Part shown: positions 8,658 to 17,152 of the stretch, piece by piece
Numbering within the stretch: position 1 is the stretch's first letter
Layout: each line of letters begins with the position of its first letter
Assembly: GCA_002729525.1 (NCBI GenBank)
Contig: PBYI01000008.1
Coordinates: 1-64,000, forward strand
DNA length: 64,000 nucleotides
Direction: 5' to 3'
Source: Nocardioides sp.
GTDB taxonomy: Bacteria > Actinomycetota > Actinomycetes > Propionibacteriales > Nocardioidaceae
Program-made: the position numbers and the translations under genes
The notes under the pieces: model-generated
Told to the model about the DNA's origin: nothing
Database searches by the model: none
The model's input: the letters and a program-made list of their open reading frames with translations, nothing else

Positions 8658-9699
8658 CCAGCGCCGCGACGACGGTCAGCGGCACCACGAACCCCAGCAT
8701 CACCGTGCTGAACGCTCCCAGCGCGTCGTGGTCGGCCGACGCCAGCAGCAGGTAGGCGACGTACGCGACGTAGTAGGCGACCAGCACCGCGCCCTCGCGG
8801 CGGGTCACCAGCCGCTGGGTCGCGGAGACCAGCAGCAGCGCCAGGGCGGTGGCGACCATGAACGGCACGTCGAAGTTCACCGCGGACGCCTCGACCGGTA
8901 CGCCGTCCGCCGGTGCGACGACCGCGGTCGTGCCCATCACCAGGCCGAGGTTCATCGTGCAGCTGCCCACGACGTTGCCGATTGCCAGGTCGGGCTGCCC
9001 CTTCAGCGCGGCGACGACGGAGGTGGCGACCTCCGGCAGCGACGTTCCGATCGCGACGACCGTCAGGCCGATCACCAGGTCGCTCAGCCCCCAGGCCGTC
9101 GCCAGCTCGGTGGCGGCGCCCACCAGCAGCCGCGCCCCGACCACCAGCATCGCCACGCCGACAGCGACCAGGAGAGCGTCGACGGCGGGCCCGCGGGCCG
9201 GCTCCTCGGCCGCGTCCCCAGCCGACTGCTCCACCCCCTCGGCCGGCGCCCGCCGCGCCACCCGCACCGACCACCCCAGGTAGACCAGCACCAGCACGAC
9301 CAGCAGCACGCCGTCCCAGCGACCCACGGTGCCGTCGAGCACCAGCAGCCAGAACAGCGCCGACAGGGCGAGCATCACCGGGGCGTCGACGCGCACCAGC
9401 GTGCGCCCGACGGCGACCGGCAGCACCAGCGCGGCGACGCCGAGCACGAGCAGCACGTTGGTGATGTTGCTGCCGACGACGTTGCCGACGGCCACGCCCG
9501 GCGACCCGCGCAGCGAGGCGTCGACCGACACCGCCAGCTCCGGCGCCGACGTCGCCAACGCCACCACCGTCAGCCCGATGACCAGCGGCGACAGCCCGAG
9601 CGTCCGGCCCAGCCCGCTCCCGCCGCGCACCAGGGTCTCGCCGCCGGAGACGAGCAGCACGAGGCCGCCGAGCAGCGCGAGGATCGTCAGCAGGCCCAC
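8599..9699 (-). CDS. Na+/Ca2+ exchanger family (CaCA) antiporter
   Basis: A 366-residue polytopic protein with two homologous halves, each carrying the exchanger alpha-repeat. Repeat 1 has the ATSAPEL segment (about residues 49-55) followed by GNVVGSNITN; repeat 2 has GTSLPEVATS followed by GNVVGSCTMN. The paired Glu residues in the PEL and PEV motifs are the ion-binding acids of the family, as in archaeal NCX and E. coli YrbG. About ten membrane helices, with a hydrophilic loop between the halves (about residues 150-175). It probably extrudes Ca2+ using Na+ or H+. Start is a GTG at 9699, ten bases after the pdxH stop, so the two may be co-transcribed. The last 19 codons overlap the convergent gene. 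Confidence 0.9.
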   Translation of the reverse strand: MGLLTILALLGGLVLLVSGGETLVRGGSGLGRTLGLSPLVIGLTVVALATSAPELAVSVDASLRGSPGVAVGNVVGSNITNVLLVLGVAALVLPVAVGRTLVRVDAPVMLALSALFWLLVLDGTVGRWDGVLLVVLVLVYLGWSVRVARRAPAEGVEQSAGDAAEEPARGPAVDALLVAVGVAMLVVGARLLVGAATELATAWGLSDLVIGLTVVAIGTSLPEVATSVVAALKGQPDLAIGNVVGSCTMNLGLVMGTTAVVAPADGVPVEASAVNFDVPFMVATALALLLVSATQRLVTRREGAVLVAYYVAYVAYLLLASADHDALGAFSTVMLGFVVPLTVVAALVSLRRSGTAAGRPTDRAGT

Positions 9700-9709
9700 T
9701 CAGACCACC

Positions 9710-10384
9710 TCAGGGCGCCAGCCGGTACGTCGTCCAGCCGGCGCCGTCGCGGCGGTAGACCAGCCGGTCGTGCAGGCGGCTCGTGCGGCCCTGCCAGAAC
9801 TCCACGGTCTCGGGCTCGACGAGGTAGCCGCCCCAGCCGTCGGGCACGGGCACCTGCTCCTCCCCGGCGAACCGCGCCTCGACGGCGGCGTACCGCTCCT
9901 CGAGCGCGGCGCGGCCGGCGACCACCTCCGACTGCGGCGAGGCCCACGCGCCCAGCCGCGAGCCCCGCGGGCGGGTGTCGAAGTACCCCTGCACCTCGTC
10001 GCGCTCCAGCGGCGTCGCCGTGCCCTCGACCCGCACCTGCCGCTCGAGGTCGTGCCACGGGAACAGCAGCGAGCAGCGCGGCTGGGCGGCGAGGTCGTGG
10101 CCCTTGCGCGAGCCGAGGTTGGTGTAGAAGCGGAAGCCCCGCTCCCCCAGGCCCTTGAGCAGCACCACCCGGGCCGACGGCTGGCCGTCACCCGACACCG
10201 TCGCGACCACCATGGCGTTGGGCTCGCCGATGCCCGCGGCCGACGCGTCGGCGAACCAGCGTCGGAACATCGTGATCGGGTCGGGGGCCAGGTCGGCCTC
10301 GTCGAGCCCGCCTGCGGCGTAGTCGCGGCGCAGGGCCGCCATCTCCTCGGCAGCGGTGCGGTCGTCGCGGTCGTCTCCCGGCAT
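9710..10384 (-). CDS. pdxH: Pyridoxamine 5'-phosphate oxidase
   Basis: 224 residues, the usual length. It converts pyridoxine or pyridoxamine 5'-phosphate to pyridoxal 5'-phosphate using FMN and oxygen, in the cytoplasm. Family hallmarks are present: the FMN-binding RVVLLKG segment (about residues 70-76), [10 protein letters not shown], the [14 protein letters not shown] strand, the [11 protein letters not shown] active-site segment and the C-terminal [14 protein letters not shown] motif with substrate-phosphate contacts. The serC product nearby and the aminotransferase at 57196 are PLP-dependent, but no operon link is implied. It is divergent from the citrate synthase gene (131 bp between starts). 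Confidence 0.96.
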   Translation of the reverse strand: MPGDDRDDRTAAEEMAALRRDYAAGGLDEADLAPDPITMFRRWFADASAAGIGEPNAMVVATVSGDGQPSARVVLLKGLGERGFRFYTNLGSRKGHDLAAQPRCSLLFPWHDLERQVRVEGTATPLERDEVQGYFDTRPRGSRLGAWASPQSEVVAGRAALEERYAAVEARFAGEEQVPVPDGWGGYLVEPETVEFWQGRTSRLHDRLVYRRDGAGWTTYRLAP

Positions 10385-10515
10385 GCCCCGAACCTACTCA
10401 GCCCGCGGCGTGCGGCAGAATGCCGAACCGACGAGCCATCACACGCAGATCACCCATGCCCGGTGACCGCCGGCGCCGTACGACGCGCGCGGACCGGGTG
10501 CGACGAAGGAGTCAC

Positions 10516-11619
10516 ATGCCCGAGGTACAGCACGGCCTGGAAGGCGTCATCGCGTTCGAGACGCAGATCGCCGAGCCGGACAAGGAGGGGTCGGCGCTCC
10601 GCTACCGCGGCGTCGACATCGAGGACATCGTCGGGCGGGTCCCGTTCGAGAACGTCTGGGGCCTCCTCATCGACGGCGCCTACACCCCGGGCCTGTCCCC
10701 GGCCGAGCCGTACAACCTGCCCGTCCACACCGGCGACGTGCGCGTCGACGTCCAGGCGGCCGTCGCGATGCTCGCGCCCGCGTTCGGCTTCGGCCAGACC
10801 TACGACATCTCCGACGAGCAGGCGCGCGAGGACATCGGCCGCCTCGCCGTCATGGTGCTGTCCTACGCCGCGCAGTCCGCGCGCGGCCTGCACAAGCCCG
10901 TCGTGCCGCAGAACCTCGTCGACGAGGGCAGGACCCTCGCCGAGAAGTTCCTCATCCGCTGGAAGGGCGAGGCCGACCCGAAGCACGCGCACGCGATCGA
11001 CGCCTACTGGTCGTCGGCCGCCGAGCACGGCATGAACGCCTCCACCTTCACCGCCCGCGTCATCACGTCCACCGGTGCCGACGTGGCCGCCGCGTTCTCC
11101 GGCGCGATCGGCGCGATGAGCGGCCCGCTGCACGGTGGCGCCCCGTCGCGCGTGCTCGGCATGATCGGTGACGTCGAGAAGTCCGGCGACGCCGCGGCGT
11201 ACGTCAAGGGCCTGCTCGACCGCGGCGAGCGGCTGATGGGCTTCGGCCACCGCGTCTACTGCGCCGAGGACCCCCGCGCCCGCGTGCTGCGTCGTACGGC
11301 GAAGGAGCTCAACGCTCCCCGCTACGAGGTCGCCGAGGCTCTCGAGAAGGCCGCGCTGGCCGAGCTGCGCGAGCGCCGCCCCGACCGCGTGCTCGAGACC
11401 AACGTGGAGTTCTGGGCCGCGATCGTCCTCGACTTCGCCGAGGTGCCGCCGCACATGTTCACCTCGATGTTCACCTGCGCGCGCACCGGCGGCTGGTCGG
11501 CGCACATCCTGGAGCAGAAGACCACCGGTCGCCTGATCCGCCCGTCGGCGATCTACGCCGGCCCGTCGTCGCGCCCGGCCGACTCGGTCGAGGGCTGGAA
11601 CACCGACTGGGGCAAGTGA
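10516..11619 (+). CDS. Citrate synthase (short, type 2-like)
   Basis: 367 residues. It condenses oxaloacetate with acetyl-CoA, or possibly propionyl-CoA, in the cytoplasm. Visible active-site elements are GPLHGGAP (catalytic His, about residue 215), MGFGHRVY (second His, about 245) and the C-terminal block with FTCARTGGWSAHILEQ. The preceding FAEVPP loop supplies the neighbourhood of the catalytic Asp. The length and short N-terminus resemble actinobacterial citrate synthase 2/methylcitrate-type enzymes rather than the longer GltA; substrate choice cannot be settled by eye. The ATG at 10516 is preferred over an upstream ATG at 10420 because GAAGGAG (10505-10511) sits at ideal distance and homology starts here. 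A strong hairpin follows at 11641. Confidence 0.93.
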   Translation: MPEVQHGLEGVIAFETQIAEPDKEGSALRYRGVDIEDIVGRVPFENVWGLLIDGAYTPGLSPAEPYNLPVHTGDVRVDVQAAVAMLAPAFGFGQTYDISDEQAREDIGRLAVMVLSYAAQSARGLHKPVVPQNLVDEGRTLAEKFLIRWKGEADPKHAHAIDAYWSSAAEHGMNASTFTARVITSTGADVAAAFSGAIGAMSGPLHGGAPSRVLGMIGDVEKSGDAAAYVKGLLDRGERLMGFGHRVYCAEDPRARVLRRTAKELNAPRYEVAEALEKAALAELRERRPDRVLETNVEFWAAIVLDFAEVPPHMFTSMFTCARTGGWSAHILEQKTTGRLIRPSAIYAGPSSRPADSVEGWNTDWGK

Positions 11620-11640
11620 CCCTCGCCCGCACCTGACGCA

Positions 11641-11674
11641 CATCGACCCGGCGCACGTTTGCGCCGGGTCGATG
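11641..11674. terminator. Perfect 15-bp-arm hairpin between convergent genes
   Basis: Arms CATCGACCCGGCGCA and its exact complement enclose the loop CGTT. It fills the gap between the citrate synthase stop and the stop of the convergent DUF2252 gene, so it can end transcription from both sides. No U-tract follows, which is usual for high-GC actinobacteria. The inner 12 bp of each arm recur exactly at 35980-36007 with one loop change. Confidence 0.75.
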
Positions 11675-13075
11675 TCAGCGGAAGACGTGGTCGAGGTAGC
11701 CGAAGGCGCCGGGGGCGTGGTCGGTACGGAAGAGCTCGTGGTCGGAGCGCACCCGGTCGGCGGCCTCGAGGGCCGACGACAGCATGTCGTCGACGAACAG
11801 GTCGACCGGCCCGATGGCGGCGACGACGTCCGGCTCGACGTCGTGGTCGATCAGGCCCGCCTCGTCCGACCGTGAGTGCGACATCGCCAGCGAGCGACCG
11901 CACACGGTCGCGTACTTCTTCCACTGCTTCGTGGAGAGGTCGTCGAGGTCGATGTCGTCGCGGTACGGCGAGCGCTCGCGCACCCCGAAGCTCAGCCCGT
12001 CGAGCTCGGCGGAGCCGTAGAACCGGTCGCCGCGCACCAGGTGCACGCCCTGGGCGTGGCTGATCCGCTCGGCCAGCTCGTCGACCTCGAAGTCGCTGGG
12101 CGGCACCAGGCCGGAGAGCGCGGAGCGCCGGGCCTGCTTGAGCTCGAGGATCAGGTCGTCGCTGCCGTCGCGGTTGGGCCCCTCGACCATCAGGTAGTAC
12201 CGCGGCAGGCCGAGCGAGGCGGTGCCCTGGCCGAGCCGCTCGCAGACGTCCTTCACCCGCATCCGGTCGGCACGCTCGGGCACGTCGATCTCGCACTGCT
12301 CGACGTAGGCGTCGAGCACCTTCTGGAACTCCTCGACGCGGTGGCTCACCGGCACGTGCTCGTCGTCGGCACGGAAGCCGCGGCGGTACTCGTCGTGGTA
12401 CTTGCGCGCCAGCCAGTCCGAGCGGTCCTCCAGCGCCGACTCGATGAGCTTGCGGATGATCTTGGGTGCGTTGTCCTGGCGCAGCTGCTCGTGGTGCTCC
12501 GCCCCCGCTGCGGCGTCCTGCATCGCCTCGACGTACCCGCGCAGGAACGCCTCGGCGATCTCGCGCTGCTCGTCGTCGTCCTGACCGCCCTCCTCCTCGG
12601 CGGCGATCAGGAACCCGACCGCGCCGCGCTTGAGGTCCCAGGTGAACGGCGCGTAGTAGGCCTCGTCGAAGTCGTTGACGCCGAAGATCGGGACGTCGTC
12701 GGCGCTCGGCATCACGCCGAAGTTCTCCGGGTGGACGTCGCCGAGCGTCAGCACGGTGGGCATGCCGGCGTCCTCGCCGGCGAGGTCGCGGTAGAACAGC
12801 AGCGCGGTGCCGCGGAAGAACGAGAACGTCGAGCCCTCGAGCTTGGCGAACTTCTCCTCCGCCTGCTGGCTGCCCTGCGCGATCCGGGTCTCGTGGTCCT
12901 CGCGGATGGTCTGGCGCACGTGCCGGCGGCGGTCCTGGCCGGTGAGGTAGCGGGGCAGGAAGACCATCTCGCCGCGGGCGCGCGCCTGGGCGAGCTCGCG
13001 GAAGGCCTCGACGCGGCTCACGGTCGGGCGGTCGGTGGGCTGGTCCTGCTCGTGGTCGGGCGACTCGTCGGACAT
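11675..13075 (-). CDS. DUF2252 family protein
   Basis: 466 residues, full-length for DUF2252. The family has no established biochemical role that I can name with confidence. Visible blocks are the N-terminal FLPRYLTGQDRR region, the FSFFRG segment, LGDVHPENFG (about residues 115-125) and NDFDEAYYAP (about 135-145), then a helical C-terminal part. The GD-x-H-x-x-N and D-F-D pairs resemble the catalytic and metal-binding loops of aminoglycoside-phosphotransferase-like kinases, so a kinase-like fold is a reasonable inference. No signal peptide. ATG at 13075 starts the conserved part; in-frame codons upstream up to 13114 are not needed. It converges on citrate synthase and lies 46 bp from the secreted peptidase gene upstream. 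Confidence 0.85.
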   Translation of the reverse strand: MSDESPDHEQDQPTDRPTVSRVEAFRELAQARARGEMVFLPRYLTGQDRRRHVRQTIREDHETRIAQGSQQAEEKFAKLEGSTFSFFRGTALLFYRDLAGEDAGMPTVLTLGDVHPENFGVMPSADDVPIFGVNDFDEAYYAPFTWDLKRGAVGFLIAAEEEGGQDDDEQREIAEAFLRGYVEAMQDAAAGAEHHEQLRQDNAPKIIRKLIESALEDRSDWLARKYHDEYRRGFRADDEHVPVSHRVEEFQKVLDAYVEQCEIDVPERADRMRVKDVCERLGQGTASLGLPRYYLMVEGPNRDGSDDLILELKQARRSALSGLVPPSDFEVDELAERISHAQGVHLVRGDRFYGSAELDGLSFGVRERSPYRDDIDLDDLSTKQWKKYATVCGRSLAMSHSRSDEAGLIDHDVEPDVVAAIGPVDLFVDDMLSSALEAADRVRSDHELFRTDHAPGAFGYLDHVFR

Positions 13076-13121
13076 GCACCCAGGCCTACCCGTGACGGCG
13101 CCCGCCCGGGTCACCCGTCGG

Positions 13122-13715
13122 TCACCCGTCAGCCCCGGAACGCCGCAGGTAGAACGATGTCCGCCCGCGCGCGGCCGTCCGGGTGAGCGACACGTGCACG
13201 TGGTCGCGGTGGCGCAGGGTCTTGCTGCACCTCGACCGGCGCTTGCACGACGAGGAGAGGTACGGCTCGGGCTCGAAGCCGCGCCACGCGGCGTACATCT
13301 GGTCGTCCCAGATGACGTACATGACGCCGGCCCGCCGGGCGAGCGCGGCGGGGTTGCCGCGGGCGTCGTCGGCGAACAGGTCCTTCAGCAGCGCCCGGGC
13401 GGCCTTGCGTCCCTTCCGGGTGGCCGCGTCGGCACGCCAGTCGATCGCCCGGCCCTCCTGGTGCTCCGAGGTCACGTCGCGGTCGCGCCGGCACGCGCGC
13501 GACACCGAGGTGCTGCTGCCGTGGCGGCTGCGGATCCACCGGGCGAGCACGAGCGTGCCGGGCTTGGCGCGCGGGGTGCAGCGGCTGGCGCCCTGGTACG
13601 GCGCGTAGTCCTCCAGCGGGAGGCCGGCGCCGGCAGGCGCGGCCCGGACGAGCAGGAGGCCGGAGGCGAGCAGGCTCGCGACGGCGAGGAACAGGGTGTG
13701 GGGGTGCCGAGTCAC
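13122..13715 (-). CDS. Secreted M15/D-Ala-D-Ala carboxypeptidase-like protein
   Basis: 197 residues with a clear signal peptide (hydrophobic core about residues 8-22, then RAAPAGAG). The mature part contains EHQEGRAIDW and, near the end, HRDHVHVSL. These match the zinc-binding pattern of the LAS/M15 peptidase fold (first His and Asp in H-x-E-G-R-A-x-D, last His in H-V-H). They are typical of the ARB-07466-like C-terminal domain seen in many actinobacterial secreted proteins that act on peptidoglycan or related cross-links. Four or more Cys (RCTP, RACRR, SSCKRRSRC) suggest disulfides outside the cell. Likely a cell-wall hydrolase; the substrate is inferred from the fold only. Confidence 0.8.
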   Translation of the reverse strand: MTRHPHTLFLAVASLLASGLLLVRAAPAGAGLPLEDYAPYQGASRCTPRAKPGTLVLARWIRSRHGSSTSVSRACRRDRDVTSEHQEGRAIDWRADAATRKGRKAARALLKDLFADDARGNPAALARRAGVMYVIWDDQMYAAWRGFEPEPYLSSSCKRRSRCSKTLRHRDHVHVSLTRTAARGRTSFYLRRSGADG

Positions 13716-13837
13716 CGGGCGAGGGTAGGTACGTCGTCCCGCTCACGGCGGGCGATCGGTCCAGGTCGGGCCGTTCGTCCCGGGCGCATCACCCGGTCGG
13801 GCCAGGCTCGGCCGACCGCGGGCCCCTCAGCCGGCGG

Positions 13838-14326
13838 TCACCCGAGGCGTCGGGCGAAGCAGACGCAGAGCGGGTCGTCCTTGTAGTGCCCGTACGCCGG
13901 GATCCGCTGGTAGCCGCACGACTCGTACAGCGCGATCGCCTCGGGCTGACGCACCCCCGTCTCGAGCACCACCGCCCGCGCGCCCGACTCGCGGGCACTG
14001 GCCTCGAGCGCGGCGAGCACCTGCCGCGCCAGGCCGCGTCGACGACCCTCGGGAGCGACGTACATGCGCTTGACCTCGACCACCCGGGACTCCCCCAGCA
14101 CGGTCATCTCGCGCCGGCGCCAGGCGCCGCTGGCCACCGGCCGGTCGCCCAGGTGGGCGACGAGGAACGTGCCCGCCGGCGGGTCGAAGTCGGCCGGCAC
14201 CACCGGGGTCGCGTCGCGCTCGCCGTAGCGCACGACGTACTCCTCCTGGACGGCCTCGACGAGCGCGGCGGCGTCGGGGTCGCCGTACCCGACGGCGGTG
14301 ATGCGGAGGGCAGCGGGCGGGTGCAC
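13838..14326 (-). CDS. GNAT-family N-acetyltransferase
   Basis: About 162 residues from the GTG at 14326; a further in-frame GTG at 14365 would add 13 residues. The acetyl-CoA binding motif A is clear: VKRMYVAPEGRRRGLARQVL (about residues 89-108), with the R-R-G-x-A loop that contacts the pyrophosphate. It is followed by motif B with ALYESCGYQRI. The first half carries the beta-strand pattern and the substrate side. It transfers an acetyl group to an unknown amine. The gene is divergent from serC with about 90 bp between starts. Confidence 0.88.
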   Translation of the reverse strand: MHPPAALRITAVGYGDPDAAALVEAVQEEYVVRYGERDATPVVPADFDPPAGTFLVAHLGDRPVASGAWRRREMTVLGESRVVEVKRMYVAPEGRRRGLARQVLAALEASARESGARAVVLETGVRQPEAIALYESCGYQRIPAYGHYKDDPLCVCFARRLG

Positions 14327-14415
14327 GTCGCAAGCGTCCCAGAGCCCACCGCCCGGGGTGCCCACGGGCGGACGTCGCGGCCCGGGACGGGCCCGACCGC
14401 TGACAGAATGGGGCC

Positions 14416-15537
14416 GTGGTCCCCGACATCCGCATCCCCGCCGACCTGCTCCCGGCCGACGGACGCTTCGGCTCCGGCCCGTCGAAGGTGCGCCCGCAGC
14501 ACCTCGACGCGCTGGCCGCGACCGGCACCTCGCTGATGGGCACCTCGCACCGGCAGGCGCCGGTACGCTCGCTGGTGGCGCGGCTGAAGGAGCAGCTCAC
14601 GACGTTCTTCTCGCTGCCCGACGGGTACGAGGTCGTGCTCGGCGTGGGCGGCTCGACGGCGTTCTGGGACGTCGCCACGCACGGGCTGGTCGAGCGGCGC
14701 AGCCAGCACCTGGTGTACGGCGAGTTCACCGGCAAGTTCGCCACCGCCGCGACCGCCGCGCCGTGGCTGGAGGAGCCCTCGCTGGTGCGGGGCGAGCCCG
14801 GCACGCTGGTCGCGCCCGAGGCCGTGGCCGGCGTCGACGCCTACGCCTGGGCGCACAACGAGACCTCGACCGGCGTCATGGCCCCCGTGCTGCGCCCGGC
14901 GGGGGTCGACGACGACGCCCTCGTGCTGGTCGACGCGACCTCCGGCGCGGCCGGGCTCCCGGTCGACGTCGCCGAGGCTGACGTCTACTACTTCGCGCCG
15001 CAGAAGGGCTTCGCCTCCGACGGCGGGCTCTGGGTGGCGCTCATGTCGCCGCGTGCGGTCGAGCGCGCCTACCGGATCGGCGCCTCCGACCGGCACGTCC
15101 CGGCGTTCCTCGACCTGCCGACCGCGATCGACAACGCGCGCAAGGACCAGACCTACAACACCCCGGCCCTGGCCACGCTGTTCCTCATGTCGGCCCAGCT
15201 GGAGTGGATGCTCGACCTCGGCGGGCTCGACGCGACCGTCGCCCGCACCACGGCCTCCTCGACCGCGCTGTACACCTGGGCCGAGCAGGCGACCTGGGCC
15301 ACGCCGTTCGTCACCGACCCCGCCCACCGCTCCCTGGTCGTCGGCACGGTCGACCTCGACCCCGCCGTCGACTGCGACACCGTGCTCGCGGTGCTGCGCG
15401 CCCACGGCGTCGTCGACGCCGACCCCTACCGCAAGCTGGGCCGCAACCAGCTGCGCGTGGCGATGTTCCCCGCCGTCGACCCCGACGACGTCGCGGCGCT
15501 CACCCGGTGCCTCGACTTCGTCGCCGAGCGCCTCTGA
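14416..15537 (+). CDS. serC: Phosphoserine aminotransferase
   Basis: 373 residues, start GTG at 14416. It converts 3-phosphohydroxypyruvate and glutamate to phosphoserine and 2-oxoglutarate in serine biosynthesis (PLP-dependent, cytoplasmic). Visible features are the N-terminal FGSGPSKVRPQHL, the TSHRQAPV substrate loop, the VDATSGAAG segment (Asp contacting PLP nitrogen) and the PLP lysine in YYFAPQKGFASDG (about residue 195). The FGSGPSK start and overall length fit the actinobacterial/mycobacterial SerC type. It converges with the macro-domain gene with only 3 bp between stops. Confidence 0.95.
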   Translation: MVPDIRIPADLLPADGRFGSGPSKVRPQHLDALAATGTSLMGTSHRQAPVRSLVARLKEQLTTFFSLPDGYEVVLGVGGSTAFWDVATHGLVERRSQHLVYGEFTGKFATAATAAPWLEEPSLVRGEPGTLVAPEAVAGVDAYAWAHNETSTGVMAPVLRPAGVDDDALVLVDATSGAAGLPVDVAEADVYYFAPQKGFASDGGLWVALMSPRAVERAYRIGASDRHVPAFLDLPTAIDNARKDQTYNTPALATLFLMSAQLEWMLDLGGLDATVARTTASSTALYTWAEQATWATPFVTDPAHRSLVVGTVDLDPAVDCDTVLAVLRAHGVVDADPYRKLGRNQLRVAMFPAVDPDDVAALTRCLDFVAERL

Positions 15538-15540
15538 CGC

Positions 15541-16044
15541 TCAGCCCTCGAGGTACGCCGCCACCATCCGGTACGTCGCCTCGTCGAACGCCACGACCCG
15601 CGCCTCCACCACGTCGGTCGGCGTCGACCGGAGCGTGTCGACGGCCGCGGCGACCGCGTCGTCCTTGGGCCAGCCGTAGACCCCGGCCGAGACCAGCGGG
15701 AACGCCATCGTCCGCACCCCGAGCTCGTCGGCGACGGCCAGCGCCCGGGTGTAGCAGGAGACCAGCAGCGAGCGGTCGGTCTCGCCGGCGTACCGGTTCG
15801 GCCCGACGACGTGCACGACCCAGGTGGCCGGCATGTCCCCGGCGGTCGTCCACCCGGCGTCGCCGGTCGCCAGCCCGTCGGGGAAGCGGCGTATGCAGTC
15901 GGCCAGCACGGCCGGCCCGCCGGCGCGGTGGATCGCCCCGTCCACGCCCCCGCCGCCGCGCATCCGGCGGTTGGCGGCGTTGACGACCGCGTCGACGTCC
16001 TGGGCGGTGACGTCGCCCAGCACCGCGACCACCCGTGCGCTCAC
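15541..16044 (-). CDS. Macro-domain protein (O-acetyl-ADP-ribose deacetylase-like)
   Basis: 167 residues, a single macro domain. The motifs for ADP-ribose binding are present: GDVTAQDVDAVVNAANR (Asp and Asn near residues 11 and 25), the glycine loop GGGGVDGAIHRAGG (about 31-44) and the second phosphate loop PLVSAGVYGWP (about 116-126). This arrangement matches the MacroD/YmdB class, which remove ADP-ribose from proteins or nucleic acids or hydrolyse O-acetyl-ADP-ribose. Its ATG overlaps the stop of the topoisomerase IB gene by 4 bp (ATGA), so the two proteins are translationally coupled. That is a hint of a role in DNA-damage or ADP-ribosylation turnover; this is inference. Confidence 0.92.
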   Translation of the reverse strand: MSARVVAVLGDVTAQDVDAVVNAANRRMRGGGGVDGAIHRAGGPAVLADCIRRFPDGLATGDAGWTTAGDMPATWVVHVVGPNRYAGETDRSLLVSCYTRALAVADELGVRTMAFPLVSAGVYGWPKDDAVAAAVDTLRSTPTDVVEARVVAFDEATYRMVAAYLEG

Positions 16045-17051
16045 GCGACCTCCTCCAGCAGGGTCAGCGTGGCACGCTCCAGCGCGGCCTGCTGGAGGTC
16101 GGGCGTGTCGTACTCGACCACCGCGACGTCGTGGATGGTGATGCCGCGCTCGTAGGCGTCGACCACGCGCGGGTCGACGTAGCTGTTGCGGGCCAGGGTC
16201 GGGGTGTTGCCGAGGAACGCCGACACCTCCTTCATCGCCGTCGAGACCGCGCGCTTGCGCGACGCCTTCGTCTCCCCCGGCTCGGTCGTCGCGCCCAGCG
16301 ACGCCGCCGCCAGCACGGTGGCGTGCCAGGTGCGGAAGTCCTTGGCGCTGACGTGCAGGCCGGTCGACTCACGGACGTACTCGTTGACGAGCTCGGGCAG
16401 CATCGAGCGCCACCGGCGGCTCGCCTGGTAGGCCAGCAGCCGCGGGTCCTCCCGCGCCCGCCGGCGCCGCATCACCTCGACGGCCTCGATGACGGTGACG
16501 TCGTCGATCTCGATGCTGTGGTCGACGCCGGACTTGCCGGTGAACCGGAAGACCAGGACCTCGCCGCGGCGACGGACGTGGCGCCGCTCCAGCGTGGTGA
16601 GCCCGAACGAGCCGTGCGTATCGGCGTACACGTCGTTGCCGATCCGGAAGTACCCCAGGTCCAGCAGGCGTACGGCGGCCGCGCACGCGCGCTCCAGCGG
16701 CATCCCGTCGCGACCCAGGTCGGTCAGCACGGTCTGCCGCGCCTCGACGAGCGCGCCGCCGAACTCCTGCACCCGCTCGAACTTCTCCGCGTCGCGCCGG
16801 GTGCGCCAGTCGGGGTGGTAGAGGTACTGCCGCCGCCCGGCGTCGTCGGTGCCGACCGCCTGCAGGTGGCCGTTGGCGTACGGCGTGACCCAGACGTCGC
16901 GCCAGGCCGGAGGGATGACCAGGTCCTTCACCCGCTGGGCGTCCTCGGCGGCCAGCCGGTCGCCGTGCTGGTCGAGGTAGGTGAAGCCTGCGCCCGCGCG
17001 CCGCCGCGTCCAGCCGGGCTGGTCGGGCGAGGTCCTGCGCAGGCGCACCAT
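16041..17051 (-). CDS. DNA topoisomerase IB (poxvirus/eukaryotic type)
   Basis: 336 residues, the size of bacterial/poxviral TopIB. It relaxes supercoils by a transient 3'-phosphotyrosyl bond. The N-terminal domain carries the PPAWRDVWVTPYANGHLQAV block and the DAAGRRQYLYHPDW-like segment. The catalytic domain has the RIGNDVYADTHGSFGLTTL block (first catalytic Arg in RIGN), KSGVDHSIE (Lys in the beta-hairpin), the second Arg in KDFRTWHATV (about residue 255) and the nucleophile Tyr in LARNSYVDPRV (about residue 296). All key residues appear intact. ATG at 17051; upstream in-frame codons are not conserved-looking. Co-translated with the downstream macro-domain gene. Confidence 0.94.
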   Translation of the reverse strand: MVRLRRTSPDQPGWTRRRAGAGFTYLDQHGDRLAAEDAQRVKDLVIPPAWRDVWVTPYANGHLQAVGTDDAGRRQYLYHPDWRTRRDAEKFERVQEFGGALVEARQTVLTDLGRDGMPLERACAAAVRLLDLGYFRIGNDVYADTHGSFGLTTLERRHVRRRGEVLVFRFTGKSGVDHSIEIDDVTVIEAVEVMRRRRAREDPRLLAYQASRRWRSMLPELVNEYVRESTGLHVSAKDFRTWHATVLAAASLGATTEPGETKASRKRAVSTAMKEVSAFLGNTPTLARNSYVDPRVVDAYERGITIHDVAVVEYDTPDLQQAALERATLTLLEEVA

Positions 17052-17110
17052 GTGCCGACGGTAGGCAGGCGCGGGCCCCGCACAGGATCGCCCGAACGGG
17101 CGTCTCCTAC

Positions 17111-17143
17111 GGGGTGCTCGGGGTGCTCGGGGTGCTCGGGGTA
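17111..17143. repeat. Short tandem repeat, 9-bp unit
   Basis: GGGGTGCTC occurs three times in direct succession, followed by a fourth copy that diverges after five bases. It lies in the 101-bp gap between the topoisomerase start and the end of the propeller-like gene. No coding or regulatory meaning can be assigned. Confidence 0.7.
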
Positions 17144-17152
17144 CGCGGACGC

